Below are positions 23,831 to 32,351 of a DNA stretch of 64,000 bases, one piece after another. The translations under genes and the position numbers were made by a program. The notes beneath the pieces were generated by a model. That model had not been told where the DNA came from and did no database searches. It worked only from the letters and a program-made list of their open reading frames with translations. The DNA lies in NCBI GenBank assembly GCA_019322805.1, contig JAHWIC010000002.1:70118-134117 (forward strand), read 5' to 3'. The DNA comes from Candidatus Woesearchaeota archaeon (GTDB lineage: Archaea > Nanobdellota > Nanobdellia > Woesearchaeales > JAHWIC01). Numbering within the stretch: position 1 is the first letter of the stretch; every line of letters starts with the position of its first letter.

Positions 23831-24385
23831 AGCAAGATAATCAAGGCAGTCTGTAACCCGCTCAAATGTATAGAATACTTCTATGTTGTGGGGAACAGGT
23901 TTTAGTCTTCTGGGCAGGCAAAAAAGGTCATCTCTATCAAAGCCCAGATGTTCTTTAAATCCATAATGAGGCTGAACAGGAAGAACTGCCAGGTCTCTTG
24001 AATCATGTCTTACTATGACAACTTCTTTTGGTTTTCCGTCAGAGCCTGTGCCTATTCCAATATTTGCATCCCTGAATTCAGGCCAATCCATAGCAAGGCT
24101 TTCTATTACCCCAACAAGCTGGTAAGCTTTCTGCGCACGATACTTAGCTGCCTGTGGTGCAGCAGCATCCCCTGCACACTCCAATAGATATGCTCTCCAT
24201 TCTCTTACAAAGGTATCAGCTACTGATTCCTTAAGAAGGTCTTCATGGATTGCCTCCACCCCTTCAGAAGGATGGTAATGTGCAAGCAATTCTTCTCTCT
24301 TAGAAGTATCTTGTAAAAGTGCGTCTAGTTCAGCCACAACTGCGTCAGGAGTTTCCGGTGTTTTGTTAGCTCTTTCGCTTCTCAA
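23807..24385 (-). CDS. orphan acidic protein
   Basis: A 192-residue protein with no recognised motifs: an acidic helical N-terminal half (VVAELDALLQDTSKREELL, WRAYLLECAGDAAAPQAAK) and a mixed alpha/beta C-terminal half containing NIGIGTGSDGKPKEVVIVRH. No in-frame ATG exists near the start; TTG 24385 follows a GAGGCG ribosome-binding-like site at a reasonable distance. It runs tail-to-tail into the basic coiled-coil gene with 24 shared bases. Opposite charge to its neighbour is suggestive but not evidence of interaction. Confidence 0.5.
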   Translation of the reverse strand: MRSERANKTPETPDAVVAELDALLQDTSKREELLAHYHPSEGVEAIHEDLLKESVADTFVREWRAYLLECAGDAAAPQAAKYRAQKAYQLVGVIESLAMDWPEFRDANIGIGTGSDGKPKEVVIVRHDSRDLAVLPVQPHYGFKEHLGFDRDDLFCLPRRLKPVPHNIEVFYTFERVTDCLDYLASSCKRLG

Positions 24386-24523
24386 TTTACATACGCCTCA
24401 CTAACACCTCTAGTGAAAATACTAATAAAACATCATTTATAAAGCTTATGGTTTTTATCACGTATAAGTGGTTACAACATAGAAAGGGCAATATTTTTAA
24501 AGAATGGTGCTATCTGACAAACT

Positions 24524-25948
24524 ATGGAAATAGATTATCAAAAAATTGGTTTCAAAGCTGGATTAGAGATACACCAGCAGTTAGAAGGAAAGAAATTATT
24601 CTGTGATTGTCCTACTTTAAACAGCAGGAAAGAGCCTGATATAAGGATCGAGCGTCGTTTAAGAGCTGTTGCAGGTGAAACTGGGGAGATAGATGTTGCT
24701 GCAATGCATGAGATGGCTAAAGGCAAGAAGTTTATCTATGAAAGCCATTCTGGGGATACGTGCTTAGTTGAATATGACGAAGAGCCACCACATCCAGTAA
24801 ATCGAGATGCTTTAAATGCTGCATTAGAGATTGCATTATTGTTAAATGCTAAAGTTGTTGATGAAGTACAGGTAATGAGAAAGACTGTTGTTGACGGCTC
24901 TAATACCTCTGGTTTCCAGAGGACAGCTTTAATTGCAACTGACGGTTTTATTGAAACATCAAAAGGAAAGGTAAGAATACCGATTATCTGCCTAGAGGAA
25001 GAGGCGGCGCAAAAAGTAGAGGATAAAAAAGAATACACCAAGTTCAGGCTTGACAGATTAGGAATTCCATTAATCGAGATTGGAACAAGCGCTGATATCC
25101 TAGATGCAGAGCATGCAAAAGAAACAGCATCAATCCTGGGAATGATCCTAAGGAGCACAGGAAAGGTGAAGCGCGGCTTGGGAACAATCAGGCAGGATGT
25201 CAATGTTTCAATAAAAGGCGGCGCAAGGACAGAAATCAAAGGCTTCCAGGATTTAAGAAGCATGCCTAAGGTTATTGAGAAAGAGATTCATAGGCAGGAA
25301 AGATTAATCAAAGAAGGAAAAAAGCTAAAGCAAGAGGTAAGAAAAGCAGAGCCCGATTTTACAACCAGTTTCTTAAGGCCAATGCCCGGTGCAGCAAGAA
25401 TGTATCCTGAGACAGATGTTACTCCAATAATAATAACAAAGAAGATGCTTGATAAAATAAAACTTCCAGAACTAATAACTGACAAAATAGGCTCATTAGA
25501 GAAGAAATTCAAGCTAAGCAAGGAGTTAGCATCACAAATCGTAAAGCAGAATATTGACTTTGAGGGCTATGCTGCAAAATTCAAGAATGTTGATCCTGGA
25601 TTTATTGCAAATACCTTAATTAACACACCAAAGGAGATAAAGAAGAGGTATAATGTAGAAATAGATGTTGTTAAGTTTATTGACGATATCTTTAAAAGAC
25701 TAGATAAGGGAGAGATACCAAAAGGAGCTGTAATTGAAATCTTAGTAGAGATTGCAAAGGGCAAAGAGGTTGATTATTCAAAATACAAAGGCGCTTCTGA
25801 AGAAGATGTTGAAAAAGAGATAGAAAAGATAATAAAAACAAAGCCAGGTTTAAGTATTGGCGCTTATATGGGTTTGGTTATGGGTAAGTTCAGAGGCAAG
25901 ATTGATGGAAAGAAGGCAATGGAGATTCTTAAGAAGTTTGTAAAATAA
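24524..25948 (+). CDS. gatE: Glu-tRNA(Gln) amidotransferase subunit E, lacking the AspRS-like insert
   Basis: Kinase/amidotransferase subunit that activates Glu-tRNA(Gln) and uses ammonia from GatD. The cradle domain is clear: KAGLEIHQQLEGKKLFCDCPT, DEEPPHPVN, VDGSNTSGFQRTALI, ICLEEEAAQ, RLDRLGIPLIEIGTS, GLGTIRQDVNVSI and IKGFQDLRSMPKVIEKEI. After that helix the chain passes straight to LRPMPGAARMYPETDVTPI and then to the helical and YqeY-like tail. Canonical archaeal GatE is about 620-635 residues and carries a bacterial-AspRS-type (GAD) insertion domain between these parts; here the total is only 474, so that domain is absent. TATA-like TATTTTTAAAG near 24490. Confidence 0.93.
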   Translation: MEIDYQKIGFKAGLEIHQQLEGKKLFCDCPTLNSRKEPDIRIERRLRAVAGETGEIDVAAMHEMAKGKKFIYESHSGDTCLVEYDEEPPHPVNRDALNAALEIALLLNAKVVDEVQVMRKTVVDGSNTSGFQRTALIATDGFIETSKGKVRIPIICLEEEAAQKVEDKKEYTKFRLDRLGIPLIEIGTSADILDAEHAKETASILGMILRSTGKVKRGLGTIRQDVNVSIKGGARTEIKGFQDLRSMPKVIEKEIHRQERLIKEGKKLKQEVRKAEPDFTTSFLRPMPGAARMYPETDVTPIIITKKMLDKIKLPELITDKIGSLEKKFKLSKELASQIVKQNIDFEGYAAKFKNVDPGFIANTLINTPKEIKKRYNVEIDVVKFIDDIFKRLDKGEIPKGAVIEILVEIAKGKEVDYSKYKGASEEDVEKEIEKIIKTKPGLSIGAYMGLVMGKFRGKIDGKKAMEILKKFVK

Positions 25949-26034
25949 GAATTATATAATATTTATAACAATACAATAAAATTTATAAAGCGTCTACTTT
26001 TTCTCTGTAAAAAGGAACAAAGGAGGATGTTATT

Positions 26035-28632
26035 ATGACTAAGTATGTTTATTCTTTTGGTGAAGGAAGTGCAAAGCTAAAGGATTTGTTAGGAGGCAAA
26101 GGAGCTAACCTGTCTGAGATGACAAACCTAGGCATTCCAATACCACCTGGATTTACAATCACAACAGAGGCTTGTGATGAATATTATAAGAATAATAAAA
26201 AATATCCGCAAGGGGTTCTGGATCAGATAGCTAAAAAGCTTGAAGAGCTTGAAAAGAAGATGGGCAAGAATCTTGGTGACCCTGATGACCCATTATTAGT
26301 TTCAGTAAGGTCAGGAGCAGCAATTTCTATGCCGGGAATGATGGACACTGTTCTTAATCTAGGCTTAAATGATAGATCTGTACAAGGCTTAATCAAGAAA
26401 ACAAACAATGAGCGGTTTGCGCTAGACTCCTACAGAAGGTTCATTCAGATGTTTGGGGATGTTGTAATGGGTGTTGAGCATGAGAAGTTCGAGCATGCAT
26501 TGTCAAAAGCAAAGGAAACAAAAGGAGTTGAATATGATACTGGCTTGGATGCAGAAGACCTTAAGAAACTTATTGAAGGATATAAGAAGATAATAAAAGA
26601 GGAAAAAGGGGAAGAATTCCCTCAAGATCCTAAGAAACAATTACAGAAAGCGATTGATGCTGTATTTGACTCATGGAACAATAACAGAGCGATTGCTTAT
26701 AGAAGAATACATGGTATCAAAGGGTTATTAGGAACTGCTGTTAATGTACAGACAATGGTATTCGGCAATATGGGAGAGACCTCAGGAACAGGGGTTTCAT
26801 TTACAAGAAATCCATCAACAGGCGAAAAAGGGCTTTATGGAGAATTCTTAATGAATGCCCAGGGTGAGGATGTTGTGGCGGGAATAAGGACTCCACGGCC
26901 AATTTCTGAGCTCAAAAAGGTAATGCCAGAATGCTACAAGCAGTATGTGGAGATATCAGAAAAACTAGAGAAACATTACAAAGACATGCAGGATATGGAA
27001 TTCACAATTCAGGAAGGAAAGCTATTCATTTTGCAGACTAGAACAGGAAAAAGAACAGGAGCAGCTGCAGTAAAGATTGCAGTTGATATGGTTAATGAAG
27101 GGTTAATTGCAAAAAAAGAAGCATTGTTAAGGGTTGACCCAAACAAACTAGATGAATTATTGCATCCACAGCTTGACCCTGTAGCTAAGCAGGAATCCAA
27201 GCCAATTGCAAAAGGATTGCCAGCTTCACCAGGAGCTGCTGTAGGAGAGGTTGTTTTTACTGCTGAAAAAGCATATAACCTAACAGAAGAGGGTCATAAG
27301 GTTATTTTAGTTAGAACAGAAACAAGCCCTGAAGATATTGAAGGGATGAATTCTGCAAAAGGAATCTTAACCTCAAGAGGAGGCATGACATCGCATGCAG
27401 CAGTTGTTGCTAGAGGAATGGGTAAATGCTGCGTTGCTGGCTGTGGGGATATTGTTGTTGATGAAAAAGCCGGCAAGTTCAAGGTTGGTGACCTAGTTAT
27501 AAAAGAAGGAGAGCATATAACCTTAGATGGTTCAACAGGAGAAGTTTATCAAAGAGAGATACCAGTAGTTGAGCCTGAGATGTCAGGAAACTTTGCAAGT
27601 TTGATGGAATGGGCTGATAAAGTAAGAAAACTAAGAGTAAGAACAAATGCAGATACCCCAAAGGATGCAGAAACTGCTGTTAAGTTTGGTGCAGAAGGTA
27701 TTGGCCTATGCAGGACAGAGCACATGTTCTTTGAAGGAGAAAGAATCAAGGCAATGAGGGAGATGATTCTGGCAGAAAAAGTTGAAGGGAGGAAAAAAGC
27801 TCTTGCAAAACTGCTTCCATTTCAAAAACAGGACTTTATAGGATTATTCAAGGTAATGGGAAAAAGACCAGTTACAATAAGGCTTTTAGACCCTCCATTA
27901 CATGAGTTCTTGCCTCAGGAAGAAAAAGATATTAAAGAGCTCTCTAAAGAAATGGGTGTTCCTGCAGGAAAACTAAAGGAGAAGATTACAGAATTGCATG
28001 AATTCAATCCGATGTTGGGTCATAGAGGCTGCAGGCTGGGAATAACCTACCCCGAGATAACAGAGATGCAGGCAAGAGCTATTTTTGAAGCTGCTGTTGA
28101 AACAGGAGCAGTTCCAGAAGTGATGATCCCCCTGGTAGGAAAGGCAGAAGAGTTCAAACATCAGAAAGAGGTTGTAGATAAGGTGGGAAAAGAGGTTATG
28201 AAAGGCAAGCCGTACAGGGTTGGAACAATGATTGAGGTTCCAAGAGGAGCTCTTACAGCAGATAAGGTAGCTAAAGAAGCTGAATTCTTCAGCTTTGGAA
28301 CGAATGACCTAACACAGATGACTTGCGGCTTTTCAAGAGATGATGCAGGAAGGTTCCTAAAAGAGTATGTTGAGATTGGAATTTATGAAAAAGACCCATT
28401 CCAGGTCTTAGACCAGGCTGGAGTAGGTCAGCTTGTTAAGATTGCAGTTGAAAAAGGAAGGAAAACAAGACCAGACCTTAAGATTGGCATCTGCGGAGAG
28501 CATGGAGGCGAGCCAAGCAGTGTAGAATTCTGCCACAGAGCAGGTTTGAACTATGTAAGCTGCTCACCATACAGAGTTCCAATAGCAAGACTAGCAGCTG
28601 CTCAGGCTGCATTAAAAGAGAAGAAAAAGTAA
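26035..28632 (+). CDS. ppdK: pyruvate, phosphate dikinase
   Basis: Reversibly converts pyruvate, ATP and phosphate to PEP, AMP and pyrophosphate. The 865-residue chain has the N-terminal ATP-grasp half (GGKGANLSEMTNLGIPIPPGF), the swivelling domain with the phosphorylated His in TSRGGMTSHAAVVARGMGKCC, and the C-terminal PEP/pyruvate barrel ending with GICGEHGGEPSSVEFC and the catalytic-loop Cys in YVSCSPYRVPIARLAAAQ. Unlike its neighbours it has a classic GGAGG ribosome binding site (26022-26026) eight bases before ATG. As a reversible enzyme it may serve glycolysis with pyrophosphate as well as gluconeogenesis. Confidence 0.96.
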   Translation: MTKYVYSFGEGSAKLKDLLGGKGANLSEMTNLGIPIPPGFTITTEACDEYYKNNKKYPQGVLDQIAKKLEELEKKMGKNLGDPDDPLLVSVRSGAAISMPGMMDTVLNLGLNDRSVQGLIKKTNNERFALDSYRRFIQMFGDVVMGVEHEKFEHALSKAKETKGVEYDTGLDAEDLKKLIEGYKKIIKEEKGEEFPQDPKKQLQKAIDAVFDSWNNNRAIAYRRIHGIKGLLGTAVNVQTMVFGNMGETSGTGVSFTRNPSTGEKGLYGEFLMNAQGEDVVAGIRTPRPISELKKVMPECYKQYVEISEKLEKHYKDMQDMEFTIQEGKLFILQTRTGKRTGAAAVKIAVDMVNEGLIAKKEALLRVDPNKLDELLHPQLDPVAKQESKPIAKGLPASPGAAVGEVVFTAEKAYNLTEEGHKVILVRTETSPEDIEGMNSAKGILTSRGGMTSHAAVVARGMGKCCVAGCGDIVVDEKAGKFKVGDLVIKEGEHITLDGSTGEVYQREIPVVEPEMSGNFASLMEWADKVRKLRVRTNADTPKDAETAVKFGAEGIGLCRTEHMFFEGERIKAMREMILAEKVEGRKKALAKLLPFQKQDFIGLFKVMGKRPVTIRLLDPPLHEFLPQEEKDIKELSKEMGVPAGKLKEKITELHEFNPMLGHRGCRLGITYPEITEMQARAIFEAAVETGAVPEVMIPLVGKAEEFKHQKEVVDKVGKEVMKGKPYRVGTMIEVPRGALTADKVAKEAEFFSFGTNDLTQMTCGFSRDDAGRFLKEYVEIGIYEKDPFQVLDQAGVGQLVKIAVEKGRKTRPDLKIGICGEHGGEPSSVEFCHRAGLNYVSCSPYRVPIARLAAAQAALKEKKK

Positions 28633-29388
28633 TTAAACATATTTTTTTATGGTTCTTATATTTCTTTTATCTAAGCCGCCTAAACGATAAATTACAACTT
28701 CTTTTATTCCAGAAGATTTTGCGGCTTTTAGGTCCTTGTCCAGCTGTTCTATGGTCATTACAGGCTCATTCCCCATTCCTGGAGCAAGCATTCCTATGCC
28801 CAGCTGGAAATCTTTGTATTGCTTCTTAAGAAACTGGATGCGAGATTTAATAGAATCATTTTTTATCGCACTTGAATAAGCCATAAGGATTTTAGCGTGT
28901 TTGAAATTATCCTGATCAAATGTTGTTGCAAAGAACTGGAATAATTTAGCGAGCAGCTTGTTCTTAACCGAATATTCTGCAGTAACAACCTTTATCTTAT
29001 GTTCGGAAGCATTCTGTAGAAAATCCATTATTAACTTTTTATTTTTAAAGACATTAGTTGCCTGAGAAAAAACCAATGATTTTTTCAAATACGGCAATTC
29101 AGCATCCCACAGAACTGTCAATTGCCTTTCGTTTTTTTCCAATTCCTTAATCACTCTCTTCAGCCCTTCTGCATCAGAGAATGCAGAAAACCAGTAGCCT
29201 TCCTCTTCCCTTAAAACAGGCCAATAGCAGACCTCCTGCACATACATATATTTAGAGCAGTCTTTCCTGATTCTATTAAATTCCTTAATGCTCTTAGCTG
29301 CAGCGTACAGTCTAGTTGGAAAATCAACCAACTTAAGCCTGCTAAGGTTTGCCTTTGTTGGGAACTCCTCAAAAAAGCTTATTCTCAT
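28633..29388 (-). CDS. conserved archaeal protein, probable TIM-barrel-like
   Basis: A 251-residue protein beginning MRISFFEEFPTKANLSRLKL. Regularly spaced strand-helix units (LTVLWDAELPYLK, KIKVVTAEYSVKNKLL, AKILMAYSSAIK, FQLGIGMLAPGMGNEP, IKEVVIYRLGGL) suggest an eight-stranded alpha/beta barrel. I recognise the N-terminal block as recurring in archaeal hypothetical proteins but know no function. Acidic residues at strand ends (EEFPT, WDAELP) could bind metal. It is convergent with ppdK with no gap between stops. Confidence 0.65.
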   Translation of the reverse strand: MRISFFEEFPTKANLSRLKLVDFPTRLYAAAKSIKEFNRIRKDCSKYMYVQEVCYWPVLREEEGYWFSAFSDAEGLKRVIKELEKNERQLTVLWDAELPYLKKSLVFSQATNVFKNKKLIMDFLQNASEHKIKVVTAEYSVKNKLLAKLFQFFATTFDQDNFKHAKILMAYSSAIKNDSIKSRIQFLKKQYKDFQLGIGMLAPGMGNEPVMTIEQLDKDLKAAKSSGIKEVVIYRLGGLDKRNIRTIKKYV

Positions 29389-29497
29389 GTTTATTACTGC
29401 TTATTTATACTTCTTTTTAAGTTTTTTGATGGTACTTTTTAGTGTTGAAAGTTTTCTACAGAAATTATTTAAATAGTAAACCAAAACAAAGTCTTAA

Positions 29498-30184
29498 ATG
29501 GTTAAAACAAGCAGAATCCTAGAAGAAATCTTAAAGCATAAGATTATTCTAATAATAATCCTAATATTATGCGTTGCGCTCTATTACAACTATAGCTATC
29601 AGGGAATTACATATAAGATATTAAGGAGTGATCCTGAAGCAGTCAGCAATTTTGTTCTTTCTTTTAAGACCTTAGCGCCTTTAGTGTATCTGGTTTTGGT
29701 TATACTTGAAGTGGCAATTGCACCTATTCCTGGATTTATATTTGCATTCTCAGGAGGGATTATATTCGGCACTCTCTTGGGGGGTGTTTTATTATTTTTA
29801 GGCAATTTTTTGGGCAGTATTGTCGGTTTTAAGCTAGCGCAGAGATTTGGAAGGGGGTTTGTTGAAAGACTTGTTAAAAGAGAAAGTCTTGACAAATTTG
29901 ACAGCTATACTCTAAGATATGGTGGCTGGTTAATACTCTTAATAAGGCTGAATCCAATGACGTCATCGGATTTATTTAATTATGCTGCTGGCTTAAGCAA
30001 GGTTCCGTTCAGGCATTTTGTGGTTGCTTCATTCTTTGGCTTAATGCCAATAGCATTTGTACAGACCTATCTTGGAGAAGAATTTATTAAGACAAGCCCA
30101 ACACTTTATGCAATATTCCTTGCAATAAGCTTATTTGCTGTTGTTTTTGCAGTATATGGTTATTACAGGGCAAGAAAGAAATGA
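29498..30184 (+). CDS. VTT/DedA-superfamily membrane protein
   Basis: A 228-residue polytopic protein. After an N-terminal transmembrane helix (about 14-31), the VTT domain shows APIPGFIFAFSGGIIFGTLLGG, the GNFLGSIVGFKLAQRFGRGFVERLV re-entrant and Arg segment, and LILLIRLNPMTSSDLFNYAAGLSKVPFRHF. Family members (DedA, TMEM41B, VMP1) move lipids between membrane leaflets. It is the first gene of a three-gene operon and overlaps the acetyltransferase start by four bases. Confidence 0.87.
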   Translation: MVKTSRILEEILKHKIILIIILILCVALYYNYSYQGITYKILRSDPEAVSNFVLSFKTLAPLVYLVLVILEVAIAPIPGFIFAFSGGIIFGTLLGGVLLFLGNFLGSIVGFKLAQRFGRGFVERLVKRESLDKFDSYTLRYGGWLILLIRLNPMTSSDLFNYAAGLSKVPFRHFVVASFFGLMPIAFVQTYLGEEFIKTSPTLYAIFLAISLFAVVFAVYGYYRARKK

Positions 30185-30708
30185 AAATGAAGCTAATCCA
30201 AAGCCTAAAGCTAGCCTGGAGATACAAATACTTGCCTTTTACAATTCTTTTACAGCTGCTTGCAAGAATAATGCCGATTGGAACTATTACCTTACATAGA
30301 CTGCGCGGGGTAAAGATAGGAAAAGGCTGCAATATATCAAAAGAGGCATTCATAGATGAGATGGAGCCTAGGTCAGTAAGCATTGGAAATGAGGTTGTGA
30401 TTTCACCTCATGTTAAAATAATAGCGCATTCAAATTATGGTAAGGCTTTATATCCTTATATGGGAAAGAGAAAAGTGGAAAAGGTAAGGATCGAGGATGG
30501 TGCATTTATCGGAATAGGCGCTATAATCCTGAAGGGAGTAACTATTGGAAAATGTGCTGTAGTAGGGGCTGGTTCTGTTGTTACAAAAGATGTAGCGCCT
30601 TACACAGTTGCAGCTGGTGTTCCAGCAAAACCTATTAAGAGATTAAAGAAAAAGTATAAAAAGGGGGATATTTCATTATATGAATTGTTTTATGGAGCTG
30701 AAGAATGA
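30181..30708 (+). CDS. left-handed beta-helix O-acetyltransferase
   Basis: A 175-residue hexapeptide-repeat acyltransferase of the NodL/maltose acetyltransferase type: a basic amphipathic N-terminus, then coils such as VKIGKGCNISKEAFIDEM, VSIGNEVVISPHVKIIAHS (with the likely catalytic His), VRIEDGAFIGIGAIILKGVTIGKCAVVGAGSVVTKDV and the closing YTVAAGVPAKPIKRL. It is sandwiched by ATGA overlaps between two VTT membrane proteins, hinting at modification of a lipid-linked sugar or other envelope component. Substrate unknown. Confidence 0.87.
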   Translation: MKMKLIQSLKLAWRYKYLPFTILLQLLARIMPIGTITLHRLRGVKIGKGCNISKEAFIDEMEPRSVSIGNEVVISPHVKIIAHSNYGKALYPYMGKRKVEKVRIEDGAFIGIGAIILKGVTIGKCAVVGAGSVVTKDVAPYTVAAGVPAKPIKRLKKKYKKGDISLYELFYGAEE

Positions 30709-31418
30709 AAATAAAGCACAAAAAAAGAGTGTATGCCCTTATTGGCATCCTATTGCTGGTAGCAATCATCCTATTCCTGGCATTTAAGCCATTACGGCCG
30801 TATCTGTCAGATCCTGTAAAGATCAAGGAATTTGTGCTTGGCTTTGGGATATTTGCGCCAATAATATTCATAATATTACAGGCAATCCAGGCGATCATTC
30901 CGATAATGCCTGGCCAGCTTTTGGTATTGCTGGCAGGCGCATTATTTGGCACAATAAAGGGCTCTATTTATTGTTTAATAGGCATATTCATAGGTATTTC
31001 TGTGGTATTTTTCATTGCAAAAAAATACGGCACAGAAGTCGTTCATAAACATGTTGATAAAAAGGAGTTATCGAAATTGAATAAGTTTATCAGAGAGCAT
31101 GGAGATTATGCCATATTCCTTGGAAGAGTGTTGCCTTTATTTCCCAGCGATGTTGTTAGCTTTGGTGCAGGGCTTACTAAAATGAGATATAAACATTATA
31201 TCATAGCCTCTATGCTTGGTTTTTTTCCAGCAGTGTTCCTGCTTAACATACTAGGAAACCAGCTAACTAAAGGATTGCTTAATCTAAAAACCGTAGTAAT
31301 TGTCCTTTCTATTGTAATATTTATTGTCATAGTTTACAAATTCAAGCACCAAATAAAAGTGCATGTTCACAATGCTTTGTTATGGGTTGAGAAGAAGATA
31401 AAAAAAGCGTTATCTTGA
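30705..31418 (+). CDS. VTT/DedA-superfamily membrane protein
   Basis: Second VTT protein of the operon, 237 residues, paralogous to the one at 29498. N-terminal helix about 9-25, then IIPIMPGQLLVLLAGALFGTIKG, IGISVVFFIAKKYGTE, IFLGRVLPLFPSDVVSFGAGLTKMRYKHYI and a C-terminal transmembrane helix and basic tail. It probably forms a heteromeric or successive lipid-handling step with its partner. Its 3' end overlaps the convergent hydrolase gene by nine bases. Confidence 0.87.
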   Translation: MKIKHKKRVYALIGILLLVAIILFLAFKPLRPYLSDPVKIKEFVLGFGIFAPIIFIILQAIQAIIPIMPGQLLVLLAGALFGTIKGSIYCLIGIFIGISVVFFIAKKYGTEVVHKHVDKKELSKLNKFIREHGDYAIFLGRVLPLFPSDVVSFGAGLTKMRYKHYIIASMLGFFPAVFLLNILGNQLTKGLLNLKTVVIVLSIVIFIVIVYKFKHQIKVHVHNALLWVEKKIKKALS

Positions 31419-32351
31419 TACAAACTTATAGACCCCTTCATTCACGATATGTTTATCATAATCTACTGTGATGATATGGGCTGAATTATTCAAATAGACT
31501 AATGTCTTGTCTTCAGATGAAACAGTTTCAAAGATAAATTGCGCGCTTTCAGGAGCAGCCCTATTGTCAAATAAGGACTGTATTATTAACACAGGCTCAT
31601 CGATCTTTGCCAGGTTCTCTCTGGCTGCATCAGACAAGTCAAAGACATTTATGAGTTCTGTAACAGGAGCTCCTTCAAATACCGGCATGCCTCTTACAGC
31701 ATCATTATCCATAACTGCACCATAAGTGATTTTTCTGACATATTTGGTTATAAGCCTTAGCCCTTGGAGGATTTGTCTGGTGGGCAGGTATTCCAGCCAT
31801 TTAAAGGAAACATATATTGGAGTTGCCATAGAGATTACCCCATCAAAGTCTTCGTTCTCAGCTAAGTATAAAGCTGTTAATCCTCCATTGCATATACCGC
31901 CAACATATACCTTATCATAATTCCTTTTGAGTATTTGTAATGCTCTGTTTGCATCTTCTACAACCTCCTGCCAGGTGACCTTTGAAAGATAATCTATTGT
32001 AGAGCCATGGCCTGCAAGCAATGGTGCATAGACAGATATGTTTCTTTGAGCAAGGTATTCAGCCATTTCCTTTAATTCATACGGCGAGCCACCAAAGCCG
32101 TGCAATAATAAAACTGCTGTAGGGCCTCTGTTATAGAATATCGGCTGTGTTCGGTCCATAACATACCTATCAAATGTTACTGTTTCGTCCAGAACCTGTA
32201 TTGAGGACAGGTAAGTATCTGCCGGATATGTTTCCAGGCCAGTGTTTACATAAACCCAAAAAGCAGCTACTGCTACTATGATGACTGAGGTTATGATGCG
32301 TTTCCTATCCCAAAATTCCTCAAATTCTTTTAACTTATTTTTTTTAGCCAT
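31410..32351 (-). CDS. membrane-anchored alpha/beta hydrolase with Cys nucleophile
   Basis: A 313-residue protein with an N-terminal transmembrane anchor (about residues 19-35) and a carboxylesterase/monoacylglycerol-lipase-like alpha/beta hydrolase outside the cell. The oxyanion loop is LLLHGFGGSP (81-90), and the nucleophile elbow reads GGICNGG with Cys154 where esterases have Ser; the acid (LFDNRAAP) and His (NNSAHIITVD) follow. Cys nucleophiles occur in dienelactone hydrolases, so activity is possible. ATG 32351 overlaps the upstream NodB gene stop by eight bases; the longer start at 32366 is less likely. Confidence 0.8.
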   Translation of the reverse strand: MAKKNKLKEFEEFWDRKRIITSVIIVAVAAFWVYVNTGLETYPADTYLSSIQVLDETVTFDRYVMDRTQPIFYNRGPTAVLLLHGFGGSPYELKEMAEYLAQRNISVYAPLLAGHGSTIDYLSKVTWQEVVEDANRALQILKRNYDKVYVGGICNGGLTALYLAENEDFDGVISMATPIYVSFKWLEYLPTRQILQGLRLITKYVRKITYGAVMDNDAVRGMPVFEGAPVTELINVFDLSDAARENLAKIDEPVLIIQSLFDNRAAPESAQFIFETVSSEDKTLVYLNNSAHIITVDYDKHIVNEGVYKFVSR

